A stretch of DNA of 64,000 nt from Papaver somniferum (Eukaryota; Streptophyta; Magnoliopsida; Ranunculales; Papaveraceae). The stretch lies in contig NC_039360.1 in NCBI RefSeq assembly GCF_003573695.1, positions 64,791,911 through 64,855,910 on the forward strand, written 5' to 3'. Positions 54,565 to 64,000 of the stretch are shown in pieces. Within the stretch, counting starts at the first letter, position 1, and each line of letters opens with the position of its first letter. The notes under the pieces were generated by a model, which searched no databases, was not told where the DNA came from, and saw only the letters and a list, made by a program, of their open reading frames with translations. Both the position numbers and the translations under genes were made by a program.

Positions 54565-55750
54565 ATGTCAAACTGGTATAACAATAGCCAATACAATAAT
54601 TATCCAACTGAACAATACGGACATTACTCTTTTTATGACCATAATGTGAATAGTGGTTGGGAACGCCAAACTTTTGAAGGTTATGTCTCATACCATGGTG
54701 AGCCCAATTACTATTCACATGCATACCGGTCGTACGAGCAAAATTCTTATACTTCTCCTCTAGATGAGGCACGTAGGATAATTGAGTCAACACGTCGTAA
54801 GTTACTTGAGTAGACATATGAGTCAACTGAGACAAATGACTTAGTTATGGACGAAATAATCGCAACCAATAATGAACCTTCTATACATGATACCATCAGG
54901 AAGTCTTGTGATTCGATTGAGAAGCGTTTGTTAGAGGCGCAAAATGTCGATATAGTGTTTCCCATAGTACCCTTGAAAAAGAGGATAGTTATTCACATAA
55001 TCAAGATAACGAGGTTAGAATTGGTAACACTACTTGTTTAGATGAGGTTCGATCATTTTCATGTTATTACAATGATGACTGTGATGAGGATAGTATTGAT
55101 GAAGAATCTGAAATAATAGGCATAGTGATAAGGAATCTGTTATTCCCAATGAGCTTTATAATGATAATGTTAATTCTAGTACAAATCCAAATAATTTTAA
55201 TAATTATTCACCTATTCAAAAGGACGAGGTTTTGACTAGAAATATCCCCGTTTTAGATGATGTAGTATTCCCTTTTCACGAAGCCAACGAAGGTTTAGAG
55301 GAACGAGTTTATTTTGAGTCTAACGATTTAGAAACAATAATCTTAGACAAAGAAAGTGAACTCGTAGAGATGAGTGAGGATGAACCTGAAGAATCAATTG
55401 ACCATTTCCAGGAATCTGATGACCTAGAAATTAGGGAAGTTGTGACTAGTCTTTCTAGAGACACTGAAAACTCTAAGTTTAAGGGTGATTATCATTCTCC
55501 ATGTGCTTTAACTCTTAGAAAGGTCCCTCACTTGGGACTTGATATATGTGCCTCAACCATTGTGCCAGATTACCTTCATACTAGCTCTCCTAAACCTAAT
55601 AATGTCCAGGAAGAAGTTCAGTTGCTAGAAACACATCCTATGGTTGATGTGGTTCACCCAGGCTACTATACCACGATTGACTTTGTTTTCCCACCAAAAT
55701 TTTTTCTTCCAATTGTGGGAACATTGAGTTTCAGATGTGTCGGTTATTGA
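54565..55750 (+). pseudogene. ORF1 of Athila-like member 2, broken copy
   Basis: Homologue of the 382-residue frame at 7001-8149. It opens MSNWYNNSQYNNY at 54565, hits an in-frame TAG at 54811-54813, and shifts frame near 54948 and again between about 55080 and 55230. The last open part, 55232-55750 (172 residues), keeps the acidic LVEMSEDEPEES block and SLSRDTENSKF. It then extends about 45 residues beyond the member 1 stop (EEVQLLETHPMVDVVHPG), which suggests that member 1 is the truncated one at its C-terminus. No enzyme motif is visible. Confidence 0.7.
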
Positions 55751-56174
55751 GCTTTGAGACTAAACCTAATTACTTTAGGAGATTAGGGTCGACATATTTG
55801 TTTAAGGAAGACCACCACTCTCATTGTGGTCAGTTGTATAAGTCAAATTTGATTGACTTTAAGGATCCACAATTATTTAGGTTATTATTATGTGCTCTAA
55901 GTTTTTACTTGAGTTTTTCCAGACTCTAATACCTGAATCGGATCTTAGCTACGAGGAAATGCAGTCCATGAAAATATTTTATCTAGATCCAGTTATAGAA
56001 CCTGAACCTGAACCACAGCTAAATGTAGTTGTCTTAAACAGGAAACTAGAGAAGGGTGTGCTTTATTTGTTAATTTTCTTGACATGTTGCAGATTCCTTT
56101 TACTTGTGATAGCCCTATTTGGTTTTGGTGATCCGCAGTTATTCCGGCTATTACGTTATGATTTTATAAGGTGA
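55735..56174 (+). pseudogene. ORF2 of Athila-like member 2, broken copy
   Basis: Overlaps the end of ORF1 by 16 bases in another frame, starting ATGTGTCGG. Frames 55735-55929 and 55890-56174 together cover the homologue of 6444-6899, with one shift near 55900. The conserved HSHCGQL, NLIDF-DPQLFRLLL, EPEPEPQL and a hydrophobic C-terminal part are present. Retention of the same second frame in two diverged copies argues that it once was translated. Confidence 0.6.
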
Positions 56175-57355
56175 ATAATCCTTTCTTAGTCTGGCTGAAG
56201 ACTTTAAACTTAGCACTTCTTGGGAGGTAACCAAATATTCTTGCGACACGGTAATATCTTTCCTTCTCTCTTTTGCTTCAAGTGGTAACAGTTTCTCCTT
56301 GTTCATGTTTTTAATTTTATCTTTAGAACATTGAGGACAATGTTAGATTTAAGTTTGGGGTATGGGAGAAACTTTTTAGTTGCAATAAATAAACTCCAGA
56401 GCCTAGAAATTTATGCTTATTAAGGTTGTCACTAACCAATCTAAGTGGATGGGAACATCTTGGTTGTAGGAGTTGAGGAACCAATCTGATTAGATGGAAA
56501 CATCTATAGAGTCTATTCATAAAAGCACAAAGCTCAGGTGTTAGAAAAAAAAATGGTAGTTTCGCCATATCTCGTTGAATCCTTTTCACCTTCTGTTTTT
56601 ATTTTTCTTTTCTTATAAGTGATTTGGTGGGCAGACGATTCAAGTTGTTTCCATTGCTAGGGTGAAATAGAGTGATTGAGATACCAAAAAAAAAAAAAAA
56701 TGAGACCAGACCATCAGACCAACTGGAATAAATTCAATAAAGTCGACCACTGGTGCCCTTGTATATGTCAGTTGTGTTGACCTAGAGTTAGGATTATCAA
56801 CCGCTGGTCCCCTTGTATATGCCAGTTGTGTTGATATTAGTCGGACTGGTATCTCAGTCCATTAGGATAGGTTCATCTTGGCAGAGGCTTTCAAACAGAT
56901 ATGGGAAACCCCGTTCACCTTGAAACCATCTACGTTTTTCTCTACATCCATCTTCTTAATATTTCCATGTGATTGATTGACTCCGGTTATGATGTCCAGA
57001 AACTATCTGAGTAGAGCTCTGTCACTTATATATGAATTTTAGTATGCTTGAGTGCAAACTCGTGTACAACAATTGGAATTTCGCATCAGGTTACTTCCCC
57101 CTATAGTCAATGGTTGTATTACAACCAAGGAGATTCTTTAGTGCCTTTCAAGGTTCTTCGTAGATAGCTAGGGTTTGGAGTAAAGGTTTTGTGGGTACAC
57201 CTCTGGTAAACCCTCCCGAGACTATAACTCGGCCACTAAGGCCACCTAGGGGTTCAAAGGCTTGTTGCACATGCTAAGTGCAATCGCGATGCCTGCGACA
57301 GTGAGTTAGGATTTTATTTTCTAGAATAAATTTGCTCGAGGACTAGCAAATAATA
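56175..57355 (+). other. 3' non-coding region of Athila-like member 2
   Basis: Homologous to 5228-6443 in reverse. It includes a poly-A stretch (56686-56700) and the 54-bp-spaced motif CCCTTGTATATG (C/T)CAG at 56756 and 56810. Confidence 0.65.
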
Positions 57356-57370
57356 AGTTTGGGGGTATTT
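57356..57370 (+). other. Polypurine tract of member 2
   Basis: AAGTTTGGGGGTATTT-like tract directly before the 3' LTR start TGACAGACAC, as in member 1. Confidence 0.8.
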
Positions 57371-58913
57371 TGACAGACACATTTTTGTGTCTAATTTTGT
57401 CCTCAATTTTCTGTATTGTTGGTACTCGATTTTGTACTTATTATGGTATTTTGTGTGTTTGTAGGTATTTTTGGGAAATAAACATTTTTGGAAAAATCGG
57501 CTCGGAAAGTTGATAAACCCCCCCGGAGGACATTTGCTACTCTGACTCCCATTTTGGATAAGGGGCGTCCAGTCGATAAGTGGCGTCCAATTTACTATTC
57601 ACAACCACCTGCTAAGGACACCCCAGGAATTGCTAGGAGCACCAGTTCTTCTTCACGAAATTACCTGAATTTGGCTGGAAAAATGTTGTTAAGATGCAGA
57701 CTTTCAGGGAGGATTTTGGACGTCAATTTATGCAATCTTTTCGTGGATTTGGTTTGGTTTGGGACTGTTTGGTTGAAACACGAAAGGTAGTTGACTTGGT
57801 TTCGGATAAATATGGATTTAGTGTCCAATTTGGATATATCAGAGGTTGTTTCGCTGCAGAATTTTCTAACTTGATTTCAGTTGAGATTCTGTCGGATTTC
57901 TTGCCGGATTTGGATTGACACCACCATGTTACGAATAACCAGGGATGGTAGGTCTTTTTGTTTCGATCAAATATGGTTGTATATGTGGATTGGAAGTTGA
58001 CAGAGTGCACGAGATATTTAGTAATTTTCACAAACTAACAGTGAGCGTTTCTCTGTCTGGGACGTGTACCACACATGTTTGCTGAGTTGGAGATTCTAGT
58101 TAAAGCATGAAGAACTTAAAGAAGGAAATTAAGCTCGTGAATGACAACTGCAAGGAAAAGAAAGGAAAGAAAATATTTTCTTTAATGGCAGAGTTATGGA
58201 GTGATAGGGGAGCTAACAGAGGGTTGAGGATGGAGAAATCAGAGTTGTAGAGATGAAACAGTTCTACTGGTGAAGAAGAACACGAAGAACATTAAACCAT
58301 ACAAGACAGTCGTATTGCTACAGTGCCAGCGACAGTTCATTTATCGTTCTCTGTAACATTTCGGTTTGTAACAAATATAATTGTTACAAATCCGGTTTTA
58401 ATTAATTTTCTCCATTTTCATTATTTGTGAGCACTTTTTGAGCATGTATAAAAATCTTGAGAGAGTTTTCATCATGATGAGCTAGACCCCGTTACTGGGA
58501 CAACGGAGGAGGCTGTTTTTTCGTTCATGTGGTAATTAAAATAATTCTTTTGCATAGAATTTAATTGTTTTATGATTTCTATTAATTATTTGTTATTTTG
58601 TTTGATGTCGCATGCTTAATTTTAATTACTTTTGATGTGTCATGCTCACAACTTACAACTAATGTTTTATGAAATCTACTTTGGCAAAGAATAGAGTTAT
58701 TGTTTCTTTTGTTTTAAGCTATAAATGTCTAGGATTAATTTATGAACCCATGAACATAGAAATACAGGAAAATCCCAAGTCTCAGTAAATTATTCATCCT
58801 GTGACCATATTTTGTAGATATCTTCTTTATTTTTAGTTTATTAATTCTTAAAATCAATCTCATCAAGTACGAGTTAACGACAACCTTATTTACCACTATA
58901 TAAAATTCGATCA
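57371..58913 (+). repeat. 3' LTR of Athila-like member 2
   Basis: 1543 bp, ends ATTCGATCA at 58913, followed by the perfect target copy CCTTA. Confidence 0.9.
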
Positions 58914-59001
58914 CCTTATTCACCTACTTCCTTTCTAGGTGAGGATTGATCGAACCAAGTGGTTTCTCCAACTTCCTTTATGGAGCCACGGCCTCAACCA
59001 C
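58914..59001. other. 88-bp spacer between elements
   Basis: Includes CCTTA (58914-58918). Its last five bases ACCAC (58997-59001) would be the left target copy of the next element, whose right end is outside the window. Confidence 0.5.
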
Positions 59002-59020
59002 TGTTGATGGTGGATTTTCA

Positions 59021-60398
59021 ACAAAGGGCAAAACCGTAAAATCATGATGCATGTTTCTGACACGGCATTCAGGCATGCGACGATTCATATTTTACGAAGC
59101 CACGATGAATATGTATTTCGAAAAGCCTCCACTAGCTGAGCGTTCGATCCCTGGCATTTCGTCGTGCCCTCTTTGTAGAATAACATAATTGGGCGGTTCT
59201 CCGTAGATTGAGAGCTTAACGCCTTTAGGACGTCGGTGACACTCACTGTTCCCTGACTACATGAGAGAGACCCCCCTCCACATAGAAGAACGATTGGACG
59301 GTTCTCCGTAGATTGAGAACACTGACGCCTTCAGGACGTCGGTGACACTCACTGTTCTCTGACTATGTGGAGAGACCGTGTATAGACTCAGGCGGTTCTC
59401 CGTAGATTGAGAGCACTAACGCCTTCAGGTTGTAAGAAACACTTGTGACTCCCTGACTATGCACCCTCCGGGAGAGATGTGACGCCTTAACTGGCTAATA
59501 TATTTTCCGCAATAGATTAATTATGTCATGACATTCACCACTGAATTCCCAGAATGATCTATCTTTGCTCCTATTTCATGGTCGAATCCACGGCTTGATC
59601 CCATGGAATGGCATTAAACAATTATCTCATTACTCCTATTTTATGATCGAATCCACGGCTGATCTCATGGAATGGTAATATATAATTTTATTATTCCGAA
59701 TTCGTAGTCGAATCCACGGCTGATCATACGAATTGATACTAATCACTCATTTTATTACTCGGTTTCAGAAATTATTTTCCACTAATTTCATGAATCAGTA
59801 ATAAATATCCAACAATCGGGCATCTGTACCATCACTAAGTAATCCCCACAAAAAATGGTGCAAGTATACTCGACAATGATGCGCGACTGAGCACCCAGAT
59901 GCACAAACGAGCGTCCAAAAATATGGATAGATGAGGAATCCTACAATAAACAGGAGAAAAACAACAAATATTAAAATAATAAAAGGCGCCCATGGGGCCG
60001 GGCCCACCGGCCAACCGACCATGCCCTAGCCGTGGCCGGTCCCATGCCTCTCCCAATATTTTTCCTTATTTTTGTTATTTTCATGAACTCATGAAAAACT
60101 CCTTCAATTTAGCAACTTTCCTTGTTTGTGCAAAACTAATGAATTCTCCATAACTTCACGGATTCATGAAAGATAATAATATAAAATAGGAAAGGTGTGC
60201 GGGACCGGGAAACCTAGCCGGCCGGCCATGCGCAAGCCGTGGCCGGTCCCACACCTTACAATCCCTAGATTTTTATAATTATTGTTTCCCAATTTTATGA
60301 AACTCCTCTGTTTCAAAAAAATTCATGGATTCTCCATAATATCATAGTTTCATGAAAATAATAATATAAAATTAGGGAAAGTGTTGTGGGACCGGGCA
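59021..60398. repeat. 1378-bp tandem duplication, copy 1
   Basis: Starts ACAAAGGGCAAAACCG. Contains three ~100-bp subrepeats with CGGTTCTCCGTAGATTGAG (59193, 59298, 59392), three ~63-bp subrepeats with TCGAATCCACGG, and GC-rich CCGG hairpins. Confidence 0.92.
60192..60257. repeat. GC-rich inverted repeat (hairpin)
   Basis: AAGGTGTGCGGGACCGG pairs with CCGGTCCCACACCTT across a GC-rich loop containing CCGGCCGGCC. It is repeated at about 61570-61635 in copy 2, and related weaker ones lie near 59978-60052 and 61355-61433. Confidence 0.8.
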
Positions 60399-61776
60399 AC
60401 AAAGGGCAAAACCGTAAAATCATGATGCATGTTTCTGACACGGCTTTCAGGCATGCGACGATTCATATTTTACGAAGCCACGATGATTATGTCTTTCGAA
60501 AAGCCTCCACTAGCTGAGCGTTCGATCCATGGCATTTCGTCGTGCCCTCTATGTAGAATAACATAATTGGGCGGTTCTCCGTAGATTGAGAGCTTAACGC
60601 CTTCAGGACGTCGGTGACACTCACTGTTCCCTGACTACATGAGAGAGACCCCCCTCCACATAGAAGAACGATTGGGAGGTTCTCCGTAGATTGAGAACAC
60701 TGACGCCTTCAGGACGTCGGTGACACTCACTGTTCTCTGACTATGTGGAGAGACCGTGTATAGACTCAGGCGGTTCTCCGTAGATTGAGAGCACTAACGC
60801 CTTCAGGTTGTAAGCAACACTTGTGACTCCCTGACTATGCACCCTCCGGGAGAGATGTGACGCCTTAACTGGCTAATATCTTTTCCGCAAGAGATTAATT
60901 ATGTCGTGACATTCACCACTGAATTACCAGAATGATCTATCTTTGATCCTATTTCATGGTCGAATCCACGGTTTGATACCATGGAATGGCAATAAACAAT
61001 TATCTCATTACTCCAATTTTATGATCGAATCCACGGCTGATCTCATGAAATGGTAATAGATAATTTTATTATTCCGAATTCGTAGTCGAATCCACGGCTG
61101 ATCCTACGAATTGAATAATCACTCATTTTATTATTCGGTTTCAGGAATTATTTTCCACTGAATTTCACGAATCAGTAATAAATATCCAACAATCGGGCAT
61201 CTGGACCATCACTGAGTAAGCCCCACAAAAAATGGTGCAAGTGTACTCGACAATGATGCGCGACTGAGCACCCGGATGCACAAACGAGCATCCAAAAATA
61301 TGGACAGATGAGGAATCCTACGCAAAACAGGAGAAAAACAACAAATATTAAAATAATAAAGAGGCGCACATGGGGCCAGGCCCACCGGCCGGCCGACCAT
61401 GCCCTAGCCGTGTCCGGTCCCATGCCTCTCCCATTATTTTTCCTTATTATTGTTATTTTCATGAACTCATGAAAAAATCCTTCAATTTAGCAACTTTCCT
61501 TGTTTGTGCAAAACTCATGAATTCTCCATAGCTTCACGGATTCATGAAAGATAATAATATAAAATAGGAAAGGTTTGCGGGACCGGGCAACCTAGCCGGC
61601 CGGCCATGCCCAAGCCGTGGCCGGTCCCACACCTTACAATCCCTAGCTTTTTATAATTATTGTTTCCCAATTTTATGAAACTCCTTTGTTTCAACAAAAT
61701 TCATGGATTCTCCATAATATCATAGTTTCTTGAAAATAATAATATAAAACTAGGGAAAGTGTTGTGGGACCGGGCA
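60399..61776. repeat. 1378-bp tandem duplication, copy 2
   Basis: Follows copy 1 without a gap. Anchors at the start (59021/60399) and end (60393/61771) both give an offset of 1378. Only scattered differences are visible. Confidence 0.92.
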
Positions 61777-62756
61777 ACATAGCCGGCTGGCCATGGCCGG
61801 TCCCACACCTTGGAATCCCGAGTCTCTTATAATTATTATTTTCCTCAATTCATGAAACTTTTTGGTTCGAGCAAAAATCATGATTTCGTCATAATTTCTC
61901 AGATTTTGCTCAAATCATGAAAAATCAAAAGCCAACATAGTCATGTGACCGGATAGTGTCTCACGACAATATTAAATGTTAAAATACCCTTCTTTTAATA
62001 TTTACAAAATATTGATCAATTTAGCATACATGCTCATTCCAACAAAAATCAAGAATTTCAGTCAAGATGAAACTCATCTGAAAATTCACAATGTTGCTCG
62101 AACGCACATCAGAAAATACTGAAACTCTCAGTACGGAAACACGGACACCATGGTAACACGTGCAGGCCTTCTTGACCGACCAGGGTCATCCCCAGGACTT
62201 GCACAAAGCCGGTCCCACATGTTTTCATAATTCTGACCTAATTTGCTCAATTGCTCATATTGGGCCCAAATTCTCCACAACTAACCTGGGGATTGCTCAA
62301 ACGACCAACTGCTGGTCCCGTGACCATCAAGAGTCGGTCTCATGCTCTCTTGGTCGGTCCTCATTTCTCATACTTAGGTTTTATCACCTAATGTTGAATC
62401 CATCAATATTTCAATAAATGATGAAACCGACATTTAATCATCATTCTTTCACCAACCCTCCAACCGAGGACCCTGGTACATGCTCACTCGAGGACTGGGC
62501 ACCACATGGACTCCATCATCCCATGTGGTCGGTCCCTCTGTCACCCATGACATATTTTCAGCAATTCGTCAATTGATGAAGGACTGATCAAAAACTAGGG
62601 TTTTGAATGAAACGCTCCACGAATTATCATTCTGAGCAGATTCAAACACTAATAAATTTATGACGATTTGGCAGTCAAGATCCATATTAATCATATAATA
62701 TTTGGTAATCTACCAATATTTAAATATTTTATTGGGTCACGTCACCAATAAATAAT

Positions 62757-63091
62757 TCGCCAAATTGAGCAATACTTGCTCAGTTGCTCAAATATTGATC
62801 CAGCTATCAATATTTAGTAATTTATCAGTAATTTGTCGAATTGAGCAATACTTTCTCAGTTGCTCGTCAAATTATCAACAATCAGTAATTTGTCGAATTA
62901 AGCAATACTTGCTCAGTTGCTCGTCAAATTATGAACAATCAGTAATTTGTCGAATTGAGTAATACTTGCTCAGTTGCTCGTCAAATTATCAATAATCAGT
63001 AATTTGTCGAATTGAGCAACTTGCTCAGTTGCTTGCCAAATTATTAATATTCAGTACTTCGCTGAATTGTGCAATACTTGCTCAGTTGCCT
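62757..63091. repeat. 57-bp tandem repeat in LTR
   Basis: CAGTAATTTGTCGAATTGAG starts at 62826, 62883, 62940 and 62997. A shortened copy follows at 63052 and an older one precedes. Each contains CAATACTTGCTCAGTTGCTC. Confidence 0.9.
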
Positions 63092-63527
63092 GGTTAGTAA
63101 TTCATCATTGAATCTACAATATTGACATCATTTCAGAGAATTACATGTTCGATCCATGAATCGTTGAGCATTCATCACTCATGCTCGATTCAACAAAACC
63201 TAGACTCACTGTCTAATCAGTCAACAACTGACTAATTAATCCACGTCTGTCATGCAGACTCCACGATTTGTGAAACATCAATCACGTCACATGGGGGATA
63301 TTAATTAGGGTTTTGGTCTGGCGGCCTACGGCATGTGGATTCATCCTTGACGAGAAATGTGAGTAATTCGTGTCAACGGTTGAAGGAGTTAGCAAAGTAG
63401 TGGGTGCACGATCAACCATGTCTCCGCATGACCAGGAACTGGTTTTATCACGATCTCCCACTCCCCACTCTTCCACTCATGAAACCGTCACACTTACAGG
63501 GATCAAGGTTTTCTACCATTCTGACAA

Positions 63528-63535
63528 TATAAATA
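63528..63535 (+). promoter_or_regulatory. Candidate LTR TATA box
   Basis: TATAAATA about 430 bp before the LTR end, a plausible R/U5 distance. Confidence 0.4.
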
Positions 63536-63959
63536 AGTCTCTAAAACCATGATTGAGGACAACATCAGTGATCATCAGCTATCGTCTGCACAAAATTTCT
63601 CGAGAAACTACTCTCAAGAATTCATCAATCTACCAGAACTTATTCGAACTCACCAGTTCACAAAAATTGCAGAAACCTTCAACACACTTACAATCATTAA
63701 TCATCATTGATCCCACACAATTCTCAGATTCTCTCCTACGGATCAACCTATATCCCTCTTTGTGACCAAATTGACTCTGGAACGACCATTGTCTTAGTTT
63801 AGGACGGAGTCATACAGATGGATTTCCATAATCTAAGCACTCCCTTTGCAGTGCATCTGTGTGAGGTTGAACAAATTTGCTCGGTTGAGGAATCTCGACG
63901 ACACGCTCGACTCTTCACTTCCCTAAAAAACCAGTGAATCGTTTTCCCCATCTACAAAT

Positions 63960-63977
63960 TGGCGACCACAGTAGGAG
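63960..63977 (+). other. Primer binding site of the terminal element
   Basis: TGGCGACCACAGTAGGAG, 17 of 18 identical with the minus-strand site at 29630-29613. Confidence 0.75.
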
Positions 63978-64000
63978 ATTAATCTCTCGGTTGCAATCTC

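Larger units (their letters stand above)
43507..58913 (+). mobile_element. Pol-less Ty3/Athila-like LTR retrotransposon, family member 2
   Basis: Perfect CCTTA duplication (43502-43506 and 58914-58918). The 5' LTR is 43507-43677 plus 52632-54025, the 3' LTR 57371-58913. Between them are the primer site TGGCGCCGCCGACACGGA, a leader, broken ORF1 and ORF2, a 3' region and the tract AAGTTTGGGGGTATTT. The own interior is only 3.35 kb, without pol. Layout, primer site, ORFs, leader and 3' motifs match member 1 at 3623-10858. A Tat-like element is nested in the 5' LTR. The LTRs differ by several per cent by eye, so it is older than its passenger. Confidence 0.88.
59002..63956 (+). repeat. 5' LTR, 4955 bp, with internal duplications
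   Basis: Unusually long. About 2.76 kb of it consists of a 1378-bp tandem duplication, and another 0.33 kb of 57-bp repeats. No gene is recognised inside. A second LTR copy beyond the window would confirm the limits. Confidence 0.72.
59002..64000 (+). mobile_element. LTR retrotransposon with a 4.95-kb LTR, enters from the left and runs off the window
   Basis: The LTR starts TGTTGATGGTGG (as in the LARD-like element at 22549-32003) and ends TCTACA at 63956. The primer site TGGCGACCACAGTAGGAG and the following ATTAATCTCTCGGTTGCAAT match the LARD-like element's ATTGATCTTTCGGTTACAAT. Only 44 bp of the interior are in the window, so coding capacity is unknown. Confidence 0.78.

Noticed and set aside
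62765..62962. Cys/Ser-rich repeated peptide frame
   Set aside because: The 57-bp unit is divisible by three, so one frame stays open by default; the sequence is LTR DNA.
62757..63091. Possible CRISPR-like array
   Set aside because: Units are directly adjacent with no unique spacers of constant size, and the context is a plant LTR.

Overview
This window is plant nuclear DNA. It is AT-rich and consists almost entirely of nested transposable elements. I find no convincing host gene, tRNA, rRNA or CRISPR array. The evidence for a plant is an initiator-methionine tRNA primer site, a Ty1/copia pol and a Ty3/gypsy pol of plant type (the latter with a second RNase H), 9-bp-target-site Mutator-like elements, and very long LTRs. 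A large repeat-rich eudicot genome is most likely. From memory, the 382-residue ORF at 7.0-8.1 kb resembles predicted proteins of poppy-family genomes, but I could not verify this.

Left half (3.2-36.2 kb): one old minus-strand copia element of Sirevirus (SIRE/Maximus) type is the outer shell. Its near-matching 5-bp flanks are CTTAA (3167-3171) and CTTAG (36240-36244). Four later events broke it up. A pol-less Ty3/Athila-like element (3623-10858, perfect CCTAC target duplication) sits in its 3' LTR. A Mutator-like element (34530-35708, perfect 9-bp duplication) sits in its 5' LTR. A plus-strand Sirevirus (14314-33010) sits in its interior. A pol-less element with tandem-repeat-rich LTRs (22549-32003, perfect ACGAC duplication) sits inside the 3' LTR of that inner Sirevirus. 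A separate Mutator-like element with 105-bp terminal inverted repeats lies at 413-1907.

Middle (36.2-43.5 kb): a hairpin-forming minisatellite (36.85-37.26 kb), a solo Sirevirus LTR (37946-40454), and a heavily decayed minus-strand copia 3' end (about 40.8-43.25 kb).

Right half (43.5-64 kb): a second member of the pol-less Athila-like family (43507-58913, perfect CCTTA duplication) has a Tat-like Ty3/gypsy element (43678-52626) inserted in its 5' LTR. The Tat-like element has lost gag. Its pol is broken by three stops and three frameshifts, and it carries a TATA-driven, apparently intron-containing antisense gene downstream of pol. From 59002 to the window end is a 4.95-kb LTR with an internal 1378-bp tandem duplication. 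Its primer site and LTR start match those of the 22549-32003 element.

Most promising leads: the antisense spliced gene, the two-ORF pol-less family with conserved leader and 3' motifs, the repeated minus-strand polypurine-like motif inside the 22.5-32.0 kb element, the hairpin minisatellite, and the 1378-bp LTR duplication. All boundaries and identities were judged by eye.
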